Positions 45,198 through 53,970 of a stretch of 64,000 nucleotides of DNA are shown here, piece by piece; positions within the stretch are counted from its first letter, which is position 1, and every line of letters begins with the position of its first letter. Under the pieces are notes generated by a model that saw only the letters and a list, made by a program, of their open reading frames with translations, searched no databases and was not told the DNA's origin. Origin of the DNA: Parasediminibacterium sp051861445 (lineage in GTDB: Bacteria > Bacteroidota > Bacteroidia > Chitinophagales > Chitinophagaceae); NCBI GenBank assembly GCA_051861445.1, contig JBHYCS010000011.1:62001-126000 (forward strand), given 5' to 3'. The position numbers were made by a program, and so were the translations under genes.

Positions 45198-46226
45198 TTA
45201 CTTTTCTAAGAAGGCATCTAAGGCTACTGTTGGTTTTCCTGAATTATCAAAAGCTCCTAATGTGTATTGTTTCCATTGCTTATAAGCTTGTGGCTCCCAA
45301 TATAACACACCTAATCCTTTATGATGTTGTAAGGTTTTAAGCTTTTGTATAATATCTTTCATAAATAATTTACATGCATTGGCTTCATCCCAACTCATTC
45401 CTACTTCAACTATCATAATTGGCTTATCAAACTCATTGATAACATATTGCATATTTGCCAAGCAATCAGCATTTTTTTGTTGCCAATCGGTAGCAGATGG
45501 ATATAAAGACATTCCTACAACATCAAACTTTGCTTGATGTGTTTTTAAACCAGAAAGCATCCATTTATACAATTGTTGATCGTAACCATTTGATAAATGA
45601 ACCAATACTTTACAAGAAGGAAATACCTTTTTTGTTGCTTCGTAACCAGCATTAATAAGCTGTGCAAAATTGCTCATATTTTCAGAAGCTTTTCCTTGTG
45701 GCCAAAGCATACCATTATTGGTTTCGTTACCAATTTGCACCCAATGAGGAAAAATATTGTTTTGGTGTAAAGTATGTAAAACCGAATAAGTATGCTCGTA
45801 AACAGCCTTGGTAAGATTGAGAAAAGATAGAGAATCCCATTGAATAGGTTTGGTTTGCTGACCAGGATCGGCCCAACTATCGCTGTAGTGAAAGTTGATT
45901 AATAAACGCATTCCTGCATTTTTTGCACGGATTGCTTTTTTTACAACATCATCAATATTATTCCAGCCAAATTTTGGGTTTACCCAGACTCTTAAACGAA
46001 TTGTATTTACACCTAATGAAGAAAGTATTTGAAAACAGTCCGTTTGTTTTCCAAGTTTATTGTAAAACACAATTCCATTGGCTTCCATTTCAGTAAGCCA
46101 ACTAACATCTGCTCCTTTTACAAAAAAGGTATCTGTTTGCACACTGTTTAAAACAGGTGCAACCGTTTCGGTTTGTTTACAACAAAATAGACCGAAACAT
46201 AATAATAAAACAGATGTTTGATACAT
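45198..46226 (-). CDS. GH53 arabinogalactan endo-beta-1,4-galactanase, lipoprotein
   Basis: The 342-residue product has a lipoprotein signal (LLLCFGLFCC, then KQTE), so it is probably anchored at the cell surface or periplasm. The GH53 core begins FVKGADVSWLTEME. Acid/base Glu168 (WVQIGNETNNG) and nucleophile Glu274 (IMIVEVGMSW) are present, with VNTIRLRVWVNP and NFHYSDSWADPG. It would cut galactan side chains of pectin. No SusCD pair or galactose pathway gene is adjacent, so it is a stand-alone enzyme here. A weak hairpin (ACTGAT/ATCAGT, 45106-45121) lies downstream without a T-tract. Confidence 0.93.
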   Translation of the reverse strand: MYQTSVLLLCFGLFCCKQTETVAPVLNSVQTDTFFVKGADVSWLTEMEANGIVFYNKLGKQTDCFQILSSLGVNTIRLRVWVNPKFGWNNIDDVVKKAIRAKNAGMRLLINFHYSDSWADPGQQTKPIQWDSLSFLNLTKAVYEHTYSVLHTLHQNNIFPHWVQIGNETNNGMLWPQGKASENMSNFAQLINAGYEATKKVFPSCKVLVHLSNGYDQQLYKWMLSGLKTHQAKFDVVGMSLYPSATDWQQKNADCLANMQYVINEFDKPIMIVEVGMSWDEANACKLFMKDIIQKLKTLQHHKGLGVLYWEPQAYKQWKQYTLGAFDNSGKPTVALDAFLEK

Positions 46227-46428
46227 AGTTTTTATGCTAAATATACGTTAGCCTATGCATACAATTTAAACGAACATTTTGCCAAACTGTATTTTCATTG
46301 GCATCAGATAAAAACCGAAGTTTTTAATAAAGGAGAATCGTTAGATATAATTTCAGAGGGCAAGTAAAGTTTGAACAAATATTGAAAAACTTTAAAAAAA
46401 TCGTTAGAAAATTGGCAGAGTACAGTTT

Positions 46429-46542
46429 TTAAGCGGCTTTGTTTTTGGTGTTTTTACCTTCACCCCAAGGACCATTTTTTTCTTTCCAAATGGTATAAAA
46501 AACAATGAAACTTCCTAAAACTAATGTAGCTGCAATTTGCAT
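46429..46542 (-). CDS. 37-residue single-helix membrane protein
   Basis: A short frame runs from ATG 46542 to TAA 46429. The protein begins MQIAATLVLGSFIVFYTIW, a single hydrophobic helix, and continues with a charged, Gly/Lys-rich tail (KEKNGPWGEGKNTKNKAA). A -7 box lies about 45 bases upstream (46589-46596). Composition (one helix, Trp and Tyr at the interface, basic tail) fits a small inner-membrane protein, such as an accessory peptide of a larger complex. I do not recognise a family. The flanks 46227-46428 and 46543-46790 hold only the sites listed separately. Confidence 0.6.
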   Translation of the reverse strand: MQIAATLVLGSFIVFYTIWKEKNGPWGEGKNTKNKAA

Positions 46543-46588
46543 AATGTAATAATTTAATTAAATAATATGGTTTTTCGATCGGATGATA

Positions 46589-46596
46589 CAAATATA
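46589..46596 (-). promoter_or_regulatory. -7 box upstream of the 37-residue gene
   Basis: TATATTTG on the minus strand matches TAnnTTTG exactly. No clean TTG lies 17-23 bases further upstream (a T-rich stretch is there). Predicted leader is about 42 bases. Confidence 0.45.
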
Positions 46597-46641
46597 GATT
46601 AAAGAAAGCTTAAAAAAACAGTTTATGAAGAAAACATTGAT

Positions 46642-46664
46642 TCTACTACAGGATTTGTAGTAGA
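46642..46664. repeat. perfect 9-bp inverted repeat, possible operator
   Basis: TCTACTACA and TGTAGTAGA are separated by GGATT. There is no T-tract on either side, so it is not a standard terminator. It lies about 50 bases upstream of the -7 box of the 37-residue gene and about 50 bases past the asnS terminator in the direction of minus-strand transcription. Confidence 0.5.
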
Positions 46665-46703
46665 GATTTGCATGTATGTTAAATTTATATTAACTAATTA
46701 TTT

Positions 46704-46736
46704 AAAAATATAAAACAGAGCCAAAGCCCTGTTTTA
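46704..46736 (-). terminator. terminator of asnS
   Basis: An 8-bp stem (46711-46718 with 46729-46736) encloses a ten-base loop. On the minus strand it is followed by TATTTTTAAA. It lies 55 bases after the asnS stop. Confidence 0.65.
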
Positions 46737-46790
46737 TATTTTACCATTTCGAAATGAAAATTAATTTTTTCAAATAATGGGTTTATGTAT

Positions 46791-48239
46791 TTAAAACTCA
46801 CAATTTTTAGGTGTACGTGCAAAAGGTATCACATCACGAATATTACCCATTCCTGTTACAAATTGTACCATTCTTTCAAAACCTAGTCCAAAACCAGCAT
46901 GTGGTACAGTTCCAAATCTACGAGTGTCTAAGTACCAACTCATTTCTTCGGTGGGAATATGCATTTGTTCCATTCTTTCCACCAACTTATCTAAACGCTC
47001 TTCTCTTTGGCTTCCTCCAACAATTTCACCAATACCTGGTGCTAAAATATCCATAGCAGCAACGGTTTGTTTACCCGGTTCACAACCATCGTTTAAACGC
47101 ATGTAGAATGCTTTAATAGCTGCAGGATAACCTGTTACAATTACTGGTTTTTTAAAATGTTTTTCAACCAAATATCTTTCATGCTCACTTTGCATATCAA
47201 TTCCCCAACTTACATCGTATTTAAACTTTTTCTTTTTGTAATGGGGTGAATCGAGTAAAATTTGAATGGCTTCTGTATATGTTATTCTTTCAAATTGATT
47301 ATCTGTAACAAAACGTAATTTTTCTAATAACCCAAATTCTTGACGCTCGTTTTGAGGCTTTGACTTTTCTTCTTCTGCTAATCGTTGATCTAAAAATTCT
47401 AAATCTTCTAAATTATGTTCAATAGCATATTTAATTAAGTATTGAATAAATTCTTCCGCCAAATTCATATTGTCTTCAATATCAAAAAACGCCATTTCAG
47501 GTTCAATCATCCAAAACTCTGCTAAATGTCTTGTGGTATTTGAGTTTTCGGCTCTAAACGTAGGACCAAAAGTATAAATTTCGCTAAAAGCCATTGCCCC
47601 CAACTCTCCTTCTAGCTGACCGCTTACAGTTAAATTTGTGCTTTTTCCGAAAAAATCTTCTGAAAAATCAACTGTTCCATTCTCATTTCTTGGAGTTGAA
47701 TCGAAAGGTAAAGAAGTAACTCTAAATGTTTCACCTGCACCTTCTGCATCGCTTGCTGTAATAATGGGTGTGTGTAAATACACAAAACCTTTTTGGTTAA
47801 AAAATTGGTGTACAGCAAATGCTAATGAATGACGAATACGAAAAACTGCACCAAAAGTGTTGGTACGAAAACGCAGGTGTGCAATTTCTCTCAAAAACTC
47901 TAAACTGTGTTTTTTGGGTTGAAGTGGATATTTTTCAGCATCGCTATCGCCTAAAATTTCTATCGAAATGGCTTGAACCTCCACTTTTTGTCCTTTTCCT
48001 AAACTAGGCACAACAGTGCCAATAACTTTTAAAGAAGCTCCAGTTGTTATTCTTTTTAAAGTACTATCATCTAACAAACCTAAAGCAGCAACTATCTGAA
48101 CATTGTTATTTGTGCTTCCATCGTTTAATGCTATAAATTGATTGTTCCGAAACGTACGTACCCAACCCATTACTATTACTTCTTTACCCGTTTGTTCGGT
48201 TTGCAATAAATCTTTTACTTTAATTCGCTTGTTAAACAT
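46791..48239 (-). CDS. asnS: asparagine--tRNA ligase
   Basis: This class IIb aminoacyl-tRNA synthetase has 482 residues. The N-terminal OB-fold anticodon domain covers about 1-115 (VIMGWVRTFRNNQFIALNDGS). The catalytic domain has motif 2 (TFGPTFRAENSNTTRHLAEF) and motif 3 (AGFGLGFERMVQFVTG), with the AsnRS-type ending NIRDVIPFARTPKNCEF that separates it from AspRS. A -7 box lies 25-32 bases before the ATG. Confidence 0.97.
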   Translation of the reverse strand: MFNKRIKVKDLLQTEQTGKEVIVMGWVRTFRNNQFIALNDGSTNNNVQIVAALGLLDDSTLKRITTGASLKVIGTVVPSLGKGQKVEVQAISIEILGDSDAEKYPLQPKKHSLEFLREIAHLRFRTNTFGAVFRIRHSLAFAVHQFFNQKGFVYLHTPIITASDAEGAGETFRVTSLPFDSTPRNENGTVDFSEDFFGKSTNLTVSGQLEGELGAMAFSEIYTFGPTFRAENSNTTRHLAEFWMIEPEMAFFDIEDNMNLAEEFIQYLIKYAIEHNLEDLEFLDQRLAEEEKSKPQNERQEFGLLEKLRFVTDNQFERITYTEAIQILLDSPHYKKKKFKYDVSWGIDMQSEHERYLVEKHFKKPVIVTGYPAAIKAFYMRLNDGCEPGKQTVAAMDILAPGIGEIVGGSQREERLDKLVERMEQMHIPTEEMSWYLDTRRFGTVPHAGFGLGFERMVQFVTGMGNIRDVIPFARTPKNCEF

Positions 48240-48263
48240 GTTTGTTACTTTTTAAAAGGGCTG

Positions 48264-48271
48264 CAAAGATA
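48264..48271 (-). promoter_or_regulatory. -7 box of asnS
   Basis: TATCTTTG on the minus strand is an exact TAnnTTTG match giving a leader of about 20 bases. The nearest TTTG upstream is only 14 bases away, so the -33 element is uncertain. Confidence 0.5.
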
Positions 48272-48323
48272 ATAGAGAATCGTTGCAAATAGCATATGTA
48301 AGCGTTTTGCCTTTGCTACACAC

Positions 48324-48355
48324 AAAAAAGCAATGCCAATTGAAATGACATTGCT
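48324..48355 (-). terminator. terminator of the type I export operon
   Basis: A 7-bp stem AGCAATG/CATTGCT (48329-48335 with 48349-48355) is followed on the minus strand by six T. It lies about 24 bases after the TolC-gene stop. Confidence 0.7.
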
Positions 48356-48378
48356 GAATAAATTATTTACCAAAAGAA

Positions 48379-49812
48379 TTATCTTAACAAACCTGCAGCC
48401 CACTCTGTAGCATATTTGGCTTTGAAGTACTTGATGCGTAATTCTACCATTTTCTGCAAACTTTCTATTACCTTATTTTCTCTTGTATTTACCAAAAACA
48501 ACGAACTTTCACCTTGGCTAAATCTAAGCTCTTCATTTTTTAGAAGTAAAGAATAGTTTTTATACATGTTTTGTACAGTTGTAATTTGCTGAGACAACAG
48601 TGTATTCTCATTGAAATAATAGCGAATTTTATTTTCGGTTTCCCAACGTTTATTGCTGAGCTCAAAATTGGTTTCTTTAATTTTCAATTGTGTTTTCTTG
48701 TATTCACCTCGTCCTTCACGTAAAAAAAGCGGCATCTTAAAATCTACTCCAAATTTGTAGTTGTTTTGTAAAAATGCAGCATCAACACCTTTAATTACAT
48801 TGTAATCTTTATTTAACAAATTGGCTTTTACATTAAAAACAGGTAACAAACTTTGCATTTTTAACTTTCGTTCTACTTCTAATGCTCCTAATTTGTAATC
48901 GTAAGCTCTTAGGTTTGGGTTTTCGCTAGTTGAACGAGTAATTAACTGATCTAAAACTTGGTTTTCAGTTTGTAAGGCAAACTGAACCGTATCTGGCACA
49001 TAGGTTTTAGGTAACAAAACAGGACTATCATTTTGCAACCACAAAAAGTTAGACAACTCAAGACCCGCATTATTAAACTTTAGCAATGCTTCTGTTTGTA
49101 GCAACTGAAAATTTTGTACCTGGGTAAATGCTTCTACTGTATCCATTAACGATCGATCACCATTTTGAAATGCAATACGTACCAAACGCAAACGATCGGT
49201 AGAAATTTGTAAAAACTTATTGTAAATGCTAAATAATTGATAATTGCCAGCCCATTGCCAATAAGCTACATAAGCATCGAACAAAAGATCATTGATCATT
49301 TTCAAACGTTCTTGCTCACTTTGGTTTTGAAAAATTCTTGCTTGTCTTAATGTTGCTCTTCGTTTATCCATCAATAAACCTTTAGCCAACGCAACTTCTA
49401 CACCTAAGTAACTGGTTTTACCTGCCGTAGCTTCTTCGGTTAAAAACAAACCTCCATTATTTTCTAACCCTGTTTTAATATCTACACCAATTGGAGTTGC
49501 AATTTTTACTTCTGGATTGGTATAGTAATAATAATTTTTACCATCGAAAGTTTTATTACTTGTTTCTAATGTAAGGGCAGGATCGAACCCACCTTTAGCA
49601 CTTAGTAGTTCTGCAGCTGCTTTATCTACTTGCAAATTTGCTTGCTTTGCTAGTGGATGAAATTGTTTTACAAATTGAATAAATGCATCAACGGTAAACA
49701 TTTCTTGCTTTTGCTGAGCGGAAGTAGACGTAGTAAATAAGAAAATTGTTGATATTAGAATCAATGCTTTTTGTACCATGTTGAACAAGGTTTGTTGCAT
49801 AGCCATATGCAT
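48379..49812 (-). CDS. TolC-family outer-membrane efflux protein
   Basis: The 477-residue product has a signal peptide (MVQKALILISTIFLFTTSTSA after a short N-terminal stretch) and two repeats of long helices plus strands in the OEP/TolC pattern (VDAFIQFVKQFHPLAKQANLQVDKA; ALEVERKLKMQSLLPVFNVKANL). It would form the outer-membrane channel of the export system. The start ATG at 49812 overlaps the adaptor stop by one base (TAATG), indicating coupling; ATGs at 49806, 49800 and 49779 are alternatives. Confidence 0.88.
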   Translation of the reverse strand: MHMAMQQTLFNMVQKALILISTIFLFTTSTSAQQKQEMFTVDAFIQFVKQFHPLAKQANLQVDKAAAELLSAKGGFDPALTLETSNKTFDGKNYYYYTNPEVKIATPIGVDIKTGLENNGGLFLTEEATAGKTSYLGVEVALAKGLLMDKRRATLRQARIFQNQSEQERLKMINDLLFDAYVAYWQWAGNYQLFSIYNKFLQISTDRLRLVRIAFQNGDRSLMDTVEAFTQVQNFQLLQTEALLKFNNAGLELSNFLWLQNDSPVLLPKTYVPDTVQFALQTENQVLDQLITRSTSENPNLRAYDYKLGALEVERKLKMQSLLPVFNVKANLLNKDYNVIKGVDAAFLQNNYKFGVDFKMPLFLREGRGEYKKTQLKIKETNFELSNKRWETENKIRYYFNENTLLSQQITTVQNMYKNYSLLLKNEELRFSQGESSLFLVNTRENKVIESLQKMVELRIKYFKAKYATEWAAGLLR

Positions 49813-51161
49813 TATTTAGATTTTTTCTTTTCATCAGGTTTTACCTTGTAATATTCTGGCGGGAAGCCATTTATATTTCGCCACAATTCGTAGTAAATAG
49901 GTACATCTTTTAATAAAGCTATACCACTAGCTCCACCACCCATTTTTAATTGTTGTGGCCAAGGATGATCACTTACATCTTCAATTACTAAGGTTCTAAA
50001 CTTTCCGTTTGAACTTACGGCACTTTCTACGGCAACAATAGTTCCTCCAAAAGTTCCATAACTATTTTGTGGCCAACCACTAAATACAATTGCAGGAAAA
50101 CCATCAAAAACAAATCTTACCTTTTGACCAATAGAAATCAATGGCAAATCCATTGGATCAACAAACATTTCTACTGCATATTGAATATGATCAGGTACAA
50201 TTTCTACCACCATATCTCCTTCCTTCACCATTTCCCCTATACCTGCTTTTGCTGCCTTGATTACTTGACCACTTTGAGGTGCGGTAATATAATATAGTTT
50301 ATTACGAATATCGTAGCTAGCATACACATTTTCTAGTTTAGAAACATCGGCTTCGCTAGTTGCAGCATTAGATAATGAACCAAACTTATCTCCTTCGGCT
50401 TTAGAAATTTTATCGGTATATTCTTGAATAGCACTATTTTTTTCGATTCGAAGATTAATAAGTTCTTGTTTGTTTTGTAAAAACTTATTTTCTGTACTTG
50501 TACGTTTTGCTTGTGCATTTTGAAAACTTACTTTTCTTCTTTCAAAATCTACTAATGAAATAGCTCCACTATCAAGCATTACCCTTGCTGCATCAATTTG
50601 TCTTTTTGCAACTGCTAATTCGTTGTTTACTGCTATTAAATCTATACTATCACTTTCTACTTTTAGTTGTTGTTGCTGTATTTTATTGTCTAAAGATGAT
50701 AATTTTAAATCTCTCCCTTGTAGTAGGGCTCCTACTTGTGTTTCTGCTGTTGTGGCTTTATTTCTGTACCCCTCAATAGATTGTTGTTTGGCGGTAATTT
50801 GCTGCTGTGTTCTCTCCAATAACTTAGGATCGAAGTAATCTACTTTTACTTCACCCAATTGCAAAATGGTATCTCCTGCTTTTACAAAATCACCTTCTTT
50901 TACATACCATTTTACCACTCTACCAGGAATAATGGTATTTAATTCTTGTGGTCTTTGTTCTTGCCTTAGTGTTGTAACTGAACCTTTGGCTCTGATATTT
51001 TGTGTCCATGGTAAAAAAAGAATTAAAATTAATACGGCACTAACACCCCAAAGCCAATACTTAACATTGCCTTTATGATTGATGCGATAAATTTTTTTAA
51101 AAGAATGTAGCTTGTCTTGCTCTGCTCTTTCTTCTAAATTGGTAGTTATATAAGAATACAT
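49812..51161 (-). CDS. HlyD-family periplasmic adaptor (membrane fusion protein)
   Basis: The longest frame begins with TTG 51179; ATG 51161 (MYSYITTNLEERAE) is preferred, giving 449 residues. The order is: cytoplasmic N-terminus, one helix (YWLWGVSAVLILILFLPWTQ), biotinyl-lipoyl half (VVKWYVKEGDFVKAGDTILQLG), a long coiled-coil hairpin (about 115-270), the second lipoyl half (ITAPQSGQVIKAAKAGIGEMV), and a beta-barrel region. This is the usual HlyD layout linking the ABC transporter with the outer-membrane channel. Confidence 0.9.
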   Translation of the reverse strand: MYSYITTNLEERAEQDKLHSFKKIYRINHKGNVKYWLWGVSAVLILILFLPWTQNIRAKGSVTTLRQEQRPQELNTIIPGRVVKWYVKEGDFVKAGDTILQLGEVKVDYFDPKLLERTQQQITAKQQSIEGYRNKATTAETQVGALLQGRDLKLSSLDNKIQQQQLKVESDSIDLIAVNNELAVAKRQIDAARVMLDSGAISLVDFERRKVSFQNAQAKRTSTENKFLQNKQELINLRIEKNSAIQEYTDKISKAEGDKFGSLSNAATSEADVSKLENVYASYDIRNKLYYITAPQSGQVIKAAKAGIGEMVKEGDMVVEIVPDHIQYAVEMFVDPMDLPLISIGQKVRFVFDGFPAIVFSGWPQNSYGTFGGTIVAVESAVSSNGKFRTLVIEDVSDHPWPQQLKMGGGASGIALLKDVPIYYELWRNINGFPPEYYKVKPDEKKKSK

Positions 51162-51192
51162 AATATTATTTTTAAGCAATTGTCTTAACTAT

Positions 51193-52860
51193 TTATGATA
51201 CAATCGTTCCATTTTGTAATTGAAATACCATATCACATTCTTTGGCAATTCTTTCATCGAAAGCTGTAATAATAATTGTAGCTTCTTTATCATTTTTAAT
51301 GTAATCCATTACTGTGTTTTGTTGGGCTTCGTCTAAATGATCGAACGGTTCTTCTAGCAATAACAGTCGATGTTTACCCAATAATGCTCTTAACAATAAA
51401 ATATTTTGACGTACTTTTTTGGGTAATCTTTTTCCTTGAGGATCTAAAATAGTGTCATAACCATTTTTATGTGTTTGGATAAAGGAGAACAAACCAATTT
51501 TCTTAGCCAAAGCTGTTACATCTTCCATACTTATTGTATGATTACCAAGCGTTAAATTTTCTAATAAAGTGCCATTAAAAATATCTTGCTGACTAAGTAA
51601 AACACCTGTTTGAGAACGCAATGATCGAAGTTGATAATTGCCAATAGGTGCACCATCAATTAAAATATTTCCATCGAATTTTTTATAGGCAGCAGTTAAC
51701 AAACGAAGCAAGGTCGATTTTCCTGACCCTGAAATACCTTGTATACACACAAGTTTACCAGATGGAATTTTTAGATTTACATTTTCTAATACTTGTTCTC
51801 CTGTTGCATAGCTAAACGAAACATTATTAAACTCAATGTCTACACCTTTATTAGCAGTTGATAACAATAATGTTCCTTCTTCTTCAATTTCAGACTCGGT
51901 TACTTTACTTAGTTTTTCTACCGATGTAAGTGCATCGTATACTTTATCTAAATTGGTAACTAGTTTTTCTACCGATGCAATAATGGTAATAATTACAATG
52001 TCAGCAGCTATAAACTGACCAATATTGATTTGCTGATCTACCAAAAGTGTAGCACCAACAATAAGCATAGCAGCGGTAATGATAATTTTAAAACTAATTA
52101 AACTCCAAAATTGTGTAAGTAAAATTTTAAAATGGTCTGTTTTTGAATCTAAATAGCCACTTACTAATTTATCGGTTTTATGCAAATGCAACAATGTGCC
52201 CTTAGAATATTTAAAAGATTTAATGGTTCTTGCCATTTCTTCTAACCAAGCAGCAATACCATATTTATATTCACTAGCTTTTAAAGCAGTTTGCAATCCT
52301 TGAGGTGAAGTAAACCGAAGAATAAAAAAAACAATTAACAATAATATCATACCAAATGCAATAAACACTGGATGATAAAATGACAGTAATATGATACCAA
52401 AAGAAATTTGGATAATTGCTGTAGGAATGTCTAGTAGTAATTTATCGATACCTTTTTGTAAAGAAACCGTATCAAAAAAGCGGTTCACCAATTCAGGTAA
52501 GTAATAGCTATCTAGTTTTTCAATATTTAGTTTAGGTAATCGATTGGCAAATTCTAACGAATAGCGGAGAAATATTTTTTGCTGCACTTTTTCAATTACT
52601 TGCATTTGCCTTACTTGAAGCAACCCACTCAAAAAAGTACCTAAAACCACCATTACAATTAAAATAACAATTGAGGTAGAAATAGAACCAGCCATTACAA
52701 AACTAATAATAGTTTGAATGCCCAATGGTAGCGATAATTGTACCAATCCTGCCAATATTGCAAGGATGTAAACAGAAGTAATATCTTTTTTATCCGGAGA
52801 AAGTACTTTGAAAAAGTTAGAGAGTGCTTTTCCAATTTTTACGCTGTTAGCTTGTGCCAT
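51193..52860 (-). CDS. type I secretion-like ABC transporter with divergent nucleotide-binding domain
   Basis: The 555-residue product has a six-helix exporter domain (about 25-300) and one ATPase domain (340-555), no N-terminal peptidase. Walker A is intact (GISGSGKST, 375-383) and the Q-loop is present (LSQQD). The signature LSGGQ is replaced by LPKKV (479-483) followed by the usual RQ. Walker B ends Glu-Glu (503-504) instead of Asp-Glu. The switch His is Phe534 (TAFDE). The operon is ABC-HlyD-TolC; no candidate substrate gene lies next to it. The changes suggest a low-activity or differently driven exporter rather than a pseudogene, because the frame is intact. Confidence 0.88.
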   Translation of the reverse strand: MAQANSVKIGKALSNFFKVLSPDKKDITSVYILAILAGLVQLSLPLGIQTIISFVMAGSISTSIVILIVMVVLGTFLSGLLQVRQMQVIEKVQQKIFLRYSLEFANRLPKLNIEKLDSYYLPELVNRFFDTVSLQKGIDKLLLDIPTAIIQISFGIILLSFYHPVFIAFGMILLLIVFFILRFTSPQGLQTALKASEYKYGIAAWLEEMARTIKSFKYSKGTLLHLHKTDKLVSGYLDSKTDHFKILLTQFWSLISFKIIITAAMLIVGATLLVDQQINIGQFIAADIVIITIIASVEKLVTNLDKVYDALTSVEKLSKVTESEIEEEGTLLLSTANKGVDIEFNNVSFSYATGEQVLENVNLKIPSGKLVCIQGISGSGKSTLLRLLTAAYKKFDGNILIDGAPIGNYQLRSLRSQTGVLLSQQDIFNGTLLENLTLGNHTISMEDVTALAKKIGLFSFIQTHKNGYDTILDPQGKRLPKKVRQNILLLRALLGKHRLLLLEEPFDHLDEAQQNTVMDYIKNDKEATIIITAFDERIAKECDMVFQLQNGTIVS

Positions 52861-52983
52861 AAATTGTTTTAAAAGTGCTTAAAGTAAAAAATTATCACTA
52901 AAAGGTTTGCATCTTTTTACAATGATAGTGCCAGTTTTAGTAATCTTGCTCATTATAAAACTTAAAAAGCAGAATAATTTATC

Positions 52984-53946
52984 ATGAATTGGAATATTCT
53001 TGTAAGCAACCTCACCAACCCTGTATTACTTTTTTTTATTTTAGGAGTAACAGCAGCAGTTGTAAAAAGCAACTTAGAAATTCCAGAACAAATATCAAAA
53101 TTCATTTCTTTATACTTACTTTTTTCTATTGGGTTTAAAGGTGGCCAAGAGTTAATACATGGTGGTTTTAGTAGTGAAGTATTCATAACACTCGGATTTG
53201 CATTGTTGTTGTCTGTGATTGTACCTTTTTATGTATTTCATGTTATGCGTTTTAAATTAGATGTAAATGATGCAGGTGCTGTAGCTTCTACATTTGGCAG
53301 TGTAAGTGCCGTAACATTTATTGCAGGAGCAAGTTTTTTAGAATCGCAACAAATAACATTTGGCGGACACATGGTTGCTGCAATGGCCATGATGGAAGCA
53401 CCTGCCATTGTTGTAGGTGTAGCATTAATAAGAAAATACGATAAAACCAGTCATGGTAAACAACGTTTCAGCACTATTATACACGAAGCTTTAACTAATG
53501 GAAGTGTATTAATGATTGTAGGTAGTTTGGTAATTGGCATTTTGGCCGATAGCAAACAAGCAGAAGGAATTAAGCCATTTACAAGTGATATTTTTAAAGG
53601 TTTTCTAGCCGTTTTTTTATTAGAAATGGGTATGGTTGCAGCCAAACGTTTTAAGGCTTTTCGAACCTATGGTTGGTTTGTTACCTTATTTAGCATCATT
53701 ATTCCTATTATAAATGGCAGTGCAACCGTTTTGCTTACAACTTTTTGGAATATACAAGATGGTAATAGATTAATGCTTGCTGTTTTAGCTGCAAGTGCAT
53801 CTTACATTGCTGTTCCTGCAGCTATGCGTTTAGCTGCACCAAAAGCAGATCCTGGATTATATATTCCTATGGCATTGGGTGTAACTTTTCCATTTAATAT
53901 TACCGTAGGAATTCCTTTGTATTGGTGGTTAATTAGTACGTTTTAA
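52984..53946 (+). CDS. SbtA-type sodium-dependent bicarbonate permease
   Basis: The 320-residue product has about ten helices in the SbtA/PF05982 pattern. Segments include FILGVTAAVVKSNLEIPEQISKF, FSIGFKGGQELIHGG, STFGSVSAVTFIAGASFLE and AAPKADPGLYIPMALGVTFPFNITVGIPLYW. Cyanobacterial SbtA imports bicarbonate with sodium; that activity is inferred by family. It is transcribed away from the ABC exporter and converges with the carbonic anhydrase gene 24 bases beyond its stop. No PII-like SbtB gene is adjacent. Confidence 0.9.
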   Translation: MNWNILVSNLTNPVLLFFILGVTAAVVKSNLEIPEQISKFISLYLLFSIGFKGGQELIHGGFSSEVFITLGFALLLSVIVPFYVFHVMRFKLDVNDAGAVASTFGSVSAVTFIAGASFLESQQITFGGHMVAAMAMMEAPAIVVGVALIRKYDKTSHGKQRFSTIIHEALTNGSVLMIVGSLVIGILADSKQAEGIKPFTSDIFKGFLAVFLLEMGMVAAKRFKAFRTYGWFVTLFSIIIPIINGSATVLLTTFWNIQDGNRLMLAVLAASASYIAVPAAMRLAAPKADPGLYIPMALGVTFPFNITVGIPLYWWLISTF

Positions 53947-53970
53947 TATTGCTTTGAAAAAGTGTAATCA

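Noticed and set aside
46238..46245. TATATTTA box before the GH53 gene
   Set aside because: The last base of the -7 consensus is wrong and the box would leave a leader of only a few bases; not supported enough to list.
51193..52860. Reading the ABC exporter as a pseudogene because motifs are missing
   Set aside because: The frame is intact over 555 residues, Walker A is perfect and both partner genes are complete, so divergence is more likely than decay.
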